Of a DNA stretch of 64,000 bases, positions 1 through 10,400 are shown in pieces. Origin of the DNA: Acorus gramineus (lineage: Eukaryota; Streptophyta; Magnoliopsida; Acorales; Acoraceae); contig CM060849.1 in NCBI GenBank assembly GCA_030737835.1, positions 7,563,245 through 7,627,244 of the forward strand, written 5' to 3'. The notes under the pieces are model-generated. The model was given only the letters and a program-made list of their open reading frames with translations. It was not told where the DNA came from and made no database searches. Position 1 is the stretch's first letter. Every line of letters starts with the position of its first letter. Both the position numbers and the translations under genes were made by a program.

Positions 1-221
1 TCATCTATAATTGTTCATTTGATGGTCCTCAATGCAAATCGAACGGTCCATGATCGTGCTGCATCACCTCCTTAATTGTTATAAAAAGTAAAATATACAC
101 TAAGATACACTAATGTATTTAAAAAAAAAGAATATAAATTACACTATATAAGTGTAGAGACGACCAAAGGATTATTTTCAAACGGTAGAAGGGGCTACAA
201 AACAGGTTGGCTGAATGTAAC

Positions 222-1169
222 TAACTTGTCAATTATTTAAAAAAATATCCACATCCAATCTGTATCCATATCCAAAAATACAAGAAATATCCAATATAAA
301 AAAAATTTGTATCCGTATTCAAAAAAATTATCCTAATCTGAAATTCGGATCAAACACGGATATGACTCTATCCACTTTACATCAAAATACAGATAAAGTC
401 TACTAAAAGCATCAGGATGGATTATTTTAATATTAATATGATATCTGGATTATTTTCAAACCTTGGATGAAAATCTAAGGGTTCAGATTCACTCATCCAT
501 TAGGACAACACACAAAGTTAGGATTCCAAAAAAAAATCAGTCGTCTCTTCTCAAGCCCCTCTCTCACTCTCTACGTCTCTCACAAAGTTAGGATTCTTAA
601 GTTTCTCAAGCCTTTCTCTCTTTCTGCGGCTTTCTCAAAGAAACCAAATCGATCAGTTAGATTCAGGGTTCCTGATGCTCGGCTCTCTGATTCCGGATCT
701 CACAGTTTTCACATTTATTTAGGTAGATCTGAAGATCTGGAGCTTATTCTACTCCAATGCCTCAGTTTTCACATTAGTGTGTTTGATCTATTTTGATGTA
801 GAGTTTTAGTATTTTTCTTTCACGGTTATGGTTGAGTTGTTGTGATCTGTTTGAATGAGAGGGTTTGGAGAGGTTGTGAGTGTTGAACGATCTCTCTATG
901 TGAATGTGGAGTTGAGTTACTCTGTAAAGTTTTATTTATGTGTGTGATTAAGGTGGTTTATGAAAATCTCAGTTTCTATTTGAATCATAAATGAAAAAGT
1001 TTCATTCTTGCTTAATGTTCGGATATTTATCCAAATCCCCAAAGGTTTGGATCGGATACGGAAATATGATTTTGAATATAAGGATATTATTTCAGATATT
1101 TAGTTCGGATATGAATATATATATAGATATGATCTGATCTGTTTCGTATCCGTCCGATTGACATACTTA
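222..1169. mobile_element. Non-autonomous hAT-like element
   Basis: A perfect 8-bp direct repeat, AATGTAAC, lies at 214-221 and 1170-1177. The ends are imperfect inverted repeats: TAACTTGTCAATT on the left, and TAAGTATGTCAATCGG as reverse complement of the right. Sub-terminal arms rich in ATCC (about 240-420) and GGAT (about 1020-1160) are also inverted. An 8-bp target duplication is typical of the hAT superfamily. No transposase is visible. The centre (about 540-980) is CT-rich and looks like a transcribed leader (see findings). Confidence 0.72.
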
Positions 1170-1177
1170 AATGTAAC

Positions 1178-2118
1178 AATGCACGTTTTCGTTTGATTTA
1201 GATCACACGAAACCCACGGGGAGGGGGGAGTAACACAATTGGAGAGAATAAATGAAAGTCCTTATATTCGGTTACATGTGACTTTCATTTCATTTTATGA
1301 AGCCTTGACAATTCCACAGTTGTCATTCATTGTGGAACAAAAGTAAACCATAGAATAAAAAATTTCATTATCATCCAAACAACAAAAATTTTTTATTACG
1401 TTTTTAAACGAGAATAAAAACACAATTAAACAAAAAAATGAATTAAACAAAAAAATAATTTTAACTCCTTATTTATACTGAAATATTTATATATCCCTGA
1501 ATAACTTATATCATTACAAAAAAAAAAGGCTATAGTTTAATTGTGTGTGTGTGTATTTTTCATATTTATAAAAATATATTATTTTATTATATGAAATATA
1601 TATTTTAAAAAAAAATATTTAGGTACTTTACTACAAATGGAACTATGACAGCCTAACATTTTCAAAAAATCATTTATAGTACTCTGGCATATTTAAATCA
1701 CTTACTATATAAGGGATGTAATGTATAGGGTTTTGGGACAATTGGCAGAAGCAATGAAAACCTGCCAAATACCATCAAACAATCAAAAGTATAATATAGT
1801 AAGATTTTTTTAAGTAAAAAATGTACTTTTTTAATCAGTAATATTATATATAACAATATTTTGATTTGTTGATCTATTTTTTCTTATTGTATTCACAAAG
1901 ATAGTTAAGATTTTCACTTAATTAAATTATCAATATTTTGATTGAGATAGAGTTTTTGCCCTACTAAATTAATGGATTAGCTTCTCAGTGCATTAATTTA
2001 TTTAAAATAAATTTAATATCTTTAAAAATTCATAATCCGTATTCTTTTTTATTTTATTTTATTTTATGCTTTTTAGTTAGTTATTAATTAAACATGTTAG
2101 AAAATTGTATATATATAT
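1178..2118. other. AT-rich intergenic DNA, no gene seen
   Basis: Strongly AT-rich sequence with short homopolymer and TA/GT runs (for example GT repeats near 1541-1553). I see no reading frame with a recognisable domain and no clear element ends. Confidence 0.6.
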
Positions 2119-2126
2119 AATCCAGT

Positions 2127-2965
2127 CAAGGGCACGGGCTGGGGCCCGGGCCCCCAAGGCATCAATCAACAGAGGGGTTATTCATGCATGGGTAAGGAAT
2201 AAATGAAAGGGTTTTTGCATATACACCCTTCAAAAAATTTTATAATATCAAATACCCCTTTTTAAATTCTATTCCCAGGTTTTAAATTTTGCATCGATGC
2301 TTTTTAGGGGTATTTTGCGCAATATAAATTTTGTAAGTATCCTTTTGAGTGGTTTTGTTAAATATAGTGATTGTCTAGGGTTATTTTGACAAGATAAGAA
2401 CTTTTCAGAAGTACATGCAAAAAATGGTATTTGAAATTGAAAAATGTTATGTGCATTCCAGATAGCATGCATACATTTGAGTTTTTTTAATTGTATACTT
2501 ATAATAAAATATACTAATATTTTATAAAAATGAAATACTTGCTCATATAATAAATATTCATTTTATTTATGTTTTTTGAAGTGCATTAGACGTTGCAAAT
2601 AAAAATAAGGCCTAAAAAAATAGACCGAGTGGATTAACGCCCGTTGAGATATGAGGTTGTAGGTTTTTTTTTAAAAAAATTTGTGAAAAGCTTTGTTTTT
2701 GAAGCATCATTTTTTATATTTTTTGAGATGGGAATAATGAGATTTTAAAAATTTTCATAGATCTTCAATAAGTTATTCTATATCATTATAAAACCATTTT
2801 AATTTCTTCTTCTTCTTCTTCTTCTTTTTACTTTAAGGATTTGATCATTATACAACTGTCTTAATTTCATTTTAACTTATTACATATCTATAATTATTCT
2901 TTACATCTTATTAAATCTATTGGCCCTCTGACACCCCCTTGCTCTAATTCCTAGCTTCGCCCCTG
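2127..2965. mobile_element. Non-autonomous hAT-like element
   Basis: Flanked by a perfect 8-bp duplication, AATCCAGT, at 2119-2126 and 2966-2973. The left end CAAGGGCACGGGCTGG pairs with the reverse complement of the right end, CAGGGGCGAAGCTAGG. A short CTT microsatellite lies near 2805-2827. No transposase frame is present. The right end resembles the GTGGCGGAGC-type termini seen at 4830, 32761, 53111 and 55088. Confidence 0.7.
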
Positions 2966-2973
2966 AATCCAGT

Positions 2974-3254
2974 GATTATTCTCTAGATATAATCTAGTTT
3001 TAGATCATCAACAACATATCATATTATTTTGAAATTTGTTTATGCATGTCATCTTTTAAATGTAAATAATAATAAATTTTTTTTTGATGAATTAGTTAAA
3101 ATGAATCTCAATTTTATTCAAATAAAAGCAAAACATGTCTAAATCAGTCAAATATGACATATAACAATAAGTTCTTAAACTGATGGAAAAAAACGCATCA
3201 CGAGTCGTTGGACAAAAAATATAAATAAAATTTTGTTGTTAGGGTAATAATAAT
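2974..3254. other. AT-rich intergenic DNA
   Basis: AT-rich stretch between the hAT-like element and the Copia remnant. No gene, element end or structured motif recognised. Confidence 0.5.
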
Positions 3255-3387
3255 TGATAGAAACAGAGAATAAAATAATGGAAATCCTTGTATTCCACTT
3301 AGGGTTTAATCCCTTTATATATACAAATGTAGGAGTTACACGTGTAATACACTACACACATTATAAGATAACACATATAATCTAACA
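3255..3387 (-). repeat. Short Copia-type LTR (3' LTR of a truncated element)
   Basis: Read on the minus strand it starts TGTTAGATT and ends TCTATCA (TG...CA). The bases just upstream on that strand form a purine-rich tract (GAGTTTGAGGAGGGC), a plausible polypurine tract. It sits directly downstream of the RNase H remnant, as expected for a 3' LTR. No partner LTR was found, so the 5' part of the element is missing. Confidence 0.6.
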
Positions 3388-3718
3388 GCCCTCCTCAAAC
3401 TCACGGTGGATCATACAAAGTGAGTTTGCGAAGAAGAAACTGAAATCGAGGAATTGGATGTGACTTCGTAAAGAAATCAGCAAGCTGCTCAGCAGAGGAG
3501 ATATGCGGAAGCGATAATGTCTCTACAAGAAAGTGCTGACGAACGAAGTGACAATCGATCTCAATGTGTTTGGTCCTCTCATGAAAGACCGGATTGCTAG
3601 CAATCTGAATAGCAGACCGGTTATCACAGTGAAGAGGAGTAGGACCAGTTATAGTAACTCTTAGATCCACCAAGAGACGTCTGAGATGAACAATCTCTTT
3701 GATGGTGATAGCCATTAT
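3388..3718 (-). pseudogene. Copia polyprotein C-terminal remnant (RNase H end)
   Basis: An open frame of 104 codons (3401-3715) matches the C-terminal end of Ty1/Copia polyproteins: a KEI..LR.LL segment, then CDN.SAI.IA, HERTKHIEIDCHFVR, the ISS..QLADFFTK motif and a DPP end. It is the tail of the RNase H domain and nothing more; protease, integrase and reverse transcriptase are absent. It abuts the polypurine tract and LTR at 3255-3387. The upstream break is at about 3718, in a TAATAATAAT tract. This is a 5'-truncated dead copy. Confidence 0.85.
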
Positions 3719-3719
3719 T

Positions 3720-4243
3720 ATAAAACATTTTAATAATAATAATAAAACATTTTAGTAACACAATTTGTAATTGAAAGATCGTGTGACATGATCACTTGAA
3801 AAAAAAAAAAACAGATAATATAAAATATTGTTCCATTGATGTAACGTGAAATGATTCTACAAAGGGCTTTTTGCATAACACCTTTCAAATACATGTTAAT
3901 TATTTTTATACCATTGTAGATCACATATTTATTTGTATACCATGAAATCTTATTTTAATATAAAAATATACCATTTGGTACCTAATTTAATTATAGTTAA
4001 CATATAACTAGTGAAAAGAAATTATAAAAATAACCTTAGCTTAAAGTTTATAATAATAGTGTAATATTTGTAATCATATTTTGTAATAATTGATTATTTT
4101 TTTCTCTTTCTATATTTGTTTCAAATTAAATATATATGTTGAGTTTTTCTATAGTTTTATTATTTTGTTAAATGATAGGTATTTAAATAATTTTTTTACT
4201 TTTATAACATTAATGTAATCAAAATATAAAATATAAAATAATC
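3720..4243. other. AT-rich sequence upstream of gene 1
   Basis: Low-complexity AT-rich DNA without recognisable coding or element ends. Similarity to the promoter of copy 2 starts only at about 4244, which marks the left limit of the shared duplicated segment. Confidence 0.5.
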
Positions 4244-4504
4244 ATAAAAAAAATGAAATGATGATGTGGCATATCATCATTGGACATCTGATATGACTAG
4301 GAGACCATGATACATGAAGTCAAAACTAAACAGTTGAGAATTGATATTAGGTGTGTGATTGTTTGAACCGCCGTTGCACGTCCAACAAAATCATTGATTC
4401 ATTGATTATATCATATCACAAAACAAGTATAAGTAGTGCATCAACTTATGCATCCTTTGTTGCCATGAAAATGAAGTGAAAAAAAAAGAGAAAAAAGACA
4501 AAAG
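4244..4504 (+). promoter_or_regulatory. Proximal promoter and 5' UTR of monooxygenase copy 1
   Basis: Closely similar to 57175-57426 upstream of copy 2, so it is part of the duplication. A TATA-like box TATAAGTA lies at 4428-4435, about 70 bp before the ATG; the paralogue has canonical TATAAATA. At 4262-4270 this copy reads TGATGTGGC where copy 2 reads TGACGTGGC, so an ACGT-core (bZIP-type) site is present in copy 2 only. The transcription start is not determined. Confidence 0.55.
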
Positions 4505-7421
4505 ATGAATTCAAGTGAGCATGAGATTGTAATAGCTGGTGGTGGGATATGTGGCCTTGCAACTGCTCTTGCCCTTCACAGGTACGAATAAGTTTGATAT
4601 GATGTTATTTGATAGTTCTTCATATAATGCTACATGGAATAGATTTATATTCTGGGCTAAATATCAACCAAGATAAATATTTTTAAACATTTACTTTTTC
4701 AGCGTTGTTATTTTCATCTTTAATCGGATAAAACATGGATTGAAATTGGTATTAGGGCTTCTGTTGCATTATTCACGCATCAATAAAAGATTTGATGCTA
4801 TTAAAGTTGCTTATTTGGCCCTTATATATAGTGGCGGAGCCACCTTCGGCCCAGGGGGTCTCATGCCCCCCCCCCCTGTATTTTTTTTTCTTTTTCTAAA
4901 TTTTTTTTTTTGTGATAGATTGATTTTAATTAGGATAATGTTACATACAGCTCTAATTCCAGTTTACATGTGTTTTAATTTTTTTTAAAATAATATACTT
5001 CATTCAATGAGGTACATGCTTTTATTAAAAAATGAAGCATATATTTCAATAAATTGCATGTATGCATCTAGAAAATGTAAAAAAAATTATCAAAGCATAT
5101 ACCTCATTAATGTAAATACATGGGCAGTTAATTTTCTATTGACATATATAGAACTGAAATTGGAGCTGAAAAAAAATTGTGTGTAATAACACTCTTTTAA
5201 TGATAACCCATAGGTCATGGGCCCCACCTACATATGAAATTCCTAAAAAGCAACAGCCCACCACTAAAAAAAAAAACATTAGATTTATATTTTGACTTTT
5301 TTTTTTGTAAATCATTGATTTAAAATTTGACACATAGTTTTAGAAAATGATAATTATCTTTTAGAATTATTCAGTGATATATTTTATGTGAATGTCTTTA
5401 TTTTATTTTATACATATTTATTTTTTAATATATGCTACTGAAAAAAAAAACATAATGATATATTTACTTAATTCACATTATGGCCCTTTTATAAAAATCA
5501 TGACTCCGCCACTACTGTTTATATATCACTTTAGTAAACATTGATATTACACAGTTTGATCTTGTTATGACTACACAAACACTTCTTTTACTGATTTTTT
5601 TTGAAAGTTTAGTATTCTTGGAAGATAATTTCAAATCATTGATCCTGTTGTGTAGAATGTCCCTTTAAGCTTAGGAAAATCTCATTTTGATTAGTCATAT
5701 CTCATAAACTAGTTTCATGTGAAAATTTAAAAATGGTTGATTACTTTATAATTATTCATTATTGAATGGCTGACAACAAATTATAAAGCTATGAGGTTAC
5801 TGTTTACTTATAAAATACTATGTAATCTTCCCTTATCAATAAAAATTTATAAAAGAAATATTTTTTTATGTTTATTAAAAAATATTTAAAATTTTCATTA
5901 GTACAAGATCTCATAATTTTTTTAGTTTCTCCATGGCCACAAAACCTTTAGATCAGTGGTGTGAGACACTGCTCACTGCTGCTCGAGGAACCATTCCAAG
6001 TTTGACACTTTGTTGGTTGCATCTGCCTGTAATAGTGGTGGATTTTTATAGTATGGTTGGGATTGTATCGCCATGTTCAGGCCTTTTGTGAAATAAAAAA
6101 AGCAATATTAGAGTATTATTTTAGTGTTAAATTTTTGTTTGGAGAGGTGGAATTATATGGTGAGGAATATTAACAATATATAAAATAGTATATGGGGTTT
6201 ATTGCTTTTTTTTTTTGACAATGGAATTTGTTTCAAAGGCAAAAACAATAGATTTTAGAGATATAGTTTGGTGTATGCGCTTTGCGCGTGGTATCGAGTT
6301 CTGTGAAAATTATGCTAATGAAATAAGTGTGAAAAACATTAAAGTTCAGATAAGTATGGCCCCCAAGAAATTGCAAATAACTCTGCTAGTTGGATGTATG
6401 CGCACCCACGCGTAATTGAATTATATAAGCTACTTTATATTATAATTGAAAGATAAACAATAGTCCATATTATTATAAACAATTCTTCTAAAACAAAAAT
6501 AATGTTTGATAATATGGGTTCTATTATGTATATTATATATTTTTTAAATAAAAAATATATTATTATTTTTCAGCATATACTTCTTTTTCGTATGAAGTTC
6601 TTTTTACAACCCGAAATACACCCTCATATACTTTTTTATTCATTTAGTAGTCATCTTACGATGTATATACCTTCGTAGGTGAGATATACACTTTGTTAAT
6701 TTTTTGAATGTATGCGCACCCATGCGTCATTGAATTATATAAGCTACTTTATATTATAATTGAAAGATAAACAAGAGTTCATATTATTATAAGCAATTCT
6801 TCTAAAACAAAAACAATGCCTGATAATTAGGGTTCTATTATATATTTTTTATATTTTTGAAATAAAAAATATATTATTGTATTTCAGCATATACTTATTT
6901 TTCATATAACAGTTTATTTTATAACTTGAAATACACCCTCATATACATCTTTAATCATTTAATAATTATCTTCCGATGTACATATCTACCTTGTTATTTT
7001 CATATCTACTTGATATATACCTTGTTAATTTTTTTTAACATTTACTAAAAATAAGTATATTGAATTCAAAATGGTGCAATGTTTATTATTTTTAAAAAAT
7101 TAAAACATATGATAACTGTATTTAGGATTGTATTCGGGACTGTACCTAACATTAAGTGAATATCCACTCAAAGTTATATTAAAAATAAAACAAAATTTTT
7201 TATTCATTCTCTTTTTGAAGGACATTAATTTTTGAAAAGTTTTAGACTAAATCATTTTTACCAACTAAAACTCAGACCACAAAAAAAAAATAAAAAATTC
7301 TACCATTACATTCAACGAGAGTATGCACAATCGACCATATAATCAAATTTTCGATTACTACCCATTAAAAAATTGATTACCAAACCCCCTAAAAACAATC
7401 TAATCAATAAAAAAAACACTG

Positions 7422-7484
<63 letters not shown>

Positions 7485-10400
7485 TAGGGTCTAGTTGTGA
7501 AACTGGTAGAACCTGGGGGTGGATCTGCAGAAAGCCCAGAAAAAAGACAAAATTAGCCGTTTTTTTATTAGGGACCTGGTTATAAATATGAGGGACTTAT
7601 TCATAACACATATAGGGGTCATTTTGTTAAACTTAGAGAACTTTTCAGGGACCTTGTTATAAATATAAATGATGTGAGGGTCGATCTGCAAATAGCCCAG
7701 CAGGTCGAAGACCTGCCTGCTGTGCCGCTTTTATTAGAGTACTAGTCAAGGACACGTGCGATGCGCGTAACAACAAATATAAATAAGTAGTATTAACTTC
7801 TCAACATAAAAATAGCAGTAGCTTGATAAGAACATGAGGAACATTGCTGAACCAAACCAAGAAAAAGAATTGAATAAATATAATTTTTTAATAAATAAAA
7901 ACGAATAGAACAAACAATCATTGTTAACAATTCAAAATAAAATATTAAACAAGATAACAATGAACAGATAAACATGATAAACACGATAAGCTAATAAATT
8001 TGTTATACATTGAAGATTACTCTATGACGAAATAACAATCCAAACTAAAAAATTTTAACAATCCAAAAGAAAATTGTGAATATTTTATAATTTTATGGGT
8101 ATCTTAATGGTCTGAAAAATCTTTGGACGAAGTTTCATAAAATTTGAAATCCAAAAAGTCATGTTTTGAGATTAGGAACTTGTTTATAAATATTGGAATT
8201 TGGATCAGGGATTTGTTTGCAACACAGATAGGGTGTAGTTGTGAAACCGGTAGAACCCGGGGGTGGATCTGCAGAAAGCCCAGGAAAAAGACAAAATTAA
8301 TTGTTTTTGGTTAGGGACCTGGTTATAAATATGAGGGACTTGTTTATAACACATATAGGGGTCGTTTCGTAAAACTTTTAAAGCCTGGGGATCTATCTGA
8401 AAAATGGCCCATTGTCCGATTAAAGTGTTTTACACTAATCTTTGGCGCTAACGTGTACTGCAGGGCAAAAAATTTTGTCCGCATATGGTCTGGTTATAAA
8501 TTTTGTCTATATGAAAAATGCCTCATGTGTCTCATTGAGCAAGTCGAAGACATATGAGACTTGGTTATAACACATATAGGCCTAGTTTTGTATGAGGATA
8601 AAGTATTGGGATAAAAAAAAATTAGGTTAAATCACTTGTTATCCCATATGACATAAAAAAGGAATAAAGTATAGGGCTGGTAAACGAGCCGAGCAGCTCG
8701 GGCTCGGCTCGGGCTCGGCTCGGTTAAAGCTCGCTCAGGCTCGTTCGATTAGACAAACGAGTCGAGCTTGAACAATTTTTAAAGCTCGGTTTGTAAACGA
8801 GCCGAGCCTGAGCCGAGCCCGAGCCTAGACGAGCTCGTTTACTTAACTGAAAAAAGGTTAACGAGCCGAGCCCGAGCCTGAACTTATGTTACTTTCACAT
8901 GTATAAGGTGTTGTGATTTATGAAATGTGACTTCTCAAATGCTAAACAAGATTTTTTTTTAGCTAAACGAGCCCGAGCCGAGCCTTGATTTGAGCTTCGA
9001 CTTGGCTTGTTTAACAAACGAGCCGAGCCGAGCTTCAACTGAATTTTTAACGTGCCGAACGAGCCGAGCTTGAACACAAAATGAAACTCGTTCCCAAGCC
9101 GAGCCGAGCCTGATACTAAACGAGCCGAGCCTGAGTAGGCTCGGCTCGTTCGGCTCGTTTATCACCCCTAATAAAGTATGGACAATTGTCCACATTTTGA
9201 TATAAAAAATAGGGATAATTTGTTTTGGGTAAAAGGTGGAATAGACTTTGTCATAATTTTTTATCCCTATTTTGTAAAATTGGGATAACATTAATGATTA
9301 TTTTTTTTTAAAAAAAAACCAAAACAAAAAAATAAAAGAATGTGTTTCACTAAACAACATTAATACCCCTATTAATAGGAAGGATATGTTTGATTTTTTT
9401 TTATTTTAAATTTGAAGTTATCCCATATTTGATCCAAATATAAAATTGATGATAAGAACACATAAAATGAGGATAATAAAAAGCATTAACAAATACAAAT
9501 CTAGATAAAAATAGTGAACTTTTTATCCTCGTAAATTAGGCTAACTTATCATAAAAACTTATCCCTTTACCAAATTAGGTCATAGGGTTTTTGTTATAAA
9601 AATTCCAAAACCTGAGGGTCTATCTGAAAAATGCCCCATTGACCGATTAAAGTGTTTCGCACTGATCTTTGGCGCTGACGTGTACTGCTGGGCGAAGACC
9701 TTCCTGCGGTCCCTCTTTATATATAGAGTATAGATATACGGAAGAAAGAGGATGCATTATATTTCTTGGGGCATTAAATATCATAATGGAACATCAAGTA
9801 ATAAATGGTCTTCAAACAAACACATCATTTCCCTCGAAAAAAATTCCACTTGTAGGAAACCATTGGACCTTAGGATAAAGTTAGTGGCTATCAATGCAAG
9901 ACCACATACATTTAAAAAGCATGTCATTTTCACTTTTGTTTCCTCCTCTTGTTGTCATATAATATGTAAAATATAAATTATTATAGATTTAACAGGTATT
10001 GATTGTCTTAAACTACGAGCCATTGTTCATGTTTATTCTCCTCTTGCCTGAATACCTAGGTGAATGGGGTTTGAATCAATCGGAATTGGATCATTACTAA
10101 AAATGTCATATAATTTTTTTCATTGATCGTTCCCACAAAATCAATCGAAATTGGATTCAGATTAGGAAGGAGGAATTCTCTATCTAGACCAAAGTTATCA
10201 AGTGATTTTAATTGTCCTATTCAATATATTAATGTATTGATTATTTCTTATCGAATTATATATGTACAGAAAGGGTATCAAGAGCATTGTTCTTGAGAGA
10301 TCTGACACACTACGTGCCACTGGAGCGGCCATCGTGGTCTACCCCAATGGTTGGCGTGCACTCGATCATCTTGGCATATGCTCAGAGCTTCGAGAAAAAT

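Larger units (their letters stand above)
6266..7741 (-). mobile_element. Helitron-like unit Y in intron 1 of copy 1
   Basis: Homology between the two paralogous introns stops at about 6266 and resumes at about 9735, so 6266-9734 is inserted DNA. The left end carries a GC-rich short hairpin (GCGCTTTGCGCG at about 6278-6290), as expected next to a Helitron 3' terminus on the minus strand, but its terminal tetranucleotide is degenerate. Near 7690-7735 the minus strand begins with the AGCGGCACAGCAGGCAGG block also seen after 59968. No Rep/helicase protein is present, so it is non-autonomous. The exact ends are uncertain. Confidence 0.4.
7742..9734 (-). mobile_element. Helitron-like unit X in intron 1 of copy 1
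   Basis: Read on the minus strand it begins TCTATACTCTATATATAAAG (TC start, preceded by A) and ends with a short GC-rich hairpin (ACGCGCATCGCACGTG) followed by CTTGACTAG and then T. TC start, CTRR end, 3' hairpin and insertion between A and T fit the Helitron superfamily. It carries a MITE (8579-9581) and no RepHel gene. Internal text such as CCCCCAGGTTCTACC and ACCCCTATATGTGTTATAA recurs in the first intron of copy 2 on the opposite strand. Confidence 0.55.

Noticed and set aside
4505-4581. Copy 1 as a pseudogene because of its 10-kb span
   Set aside because: All six exons join in phase with normal GT-AG borders and no stop; intron size alone is not evidence of inactivity.
7373-7585. Tyr/Ile repeat frame
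   Set aside because: It is a (TA)n microsatellite read as codons.
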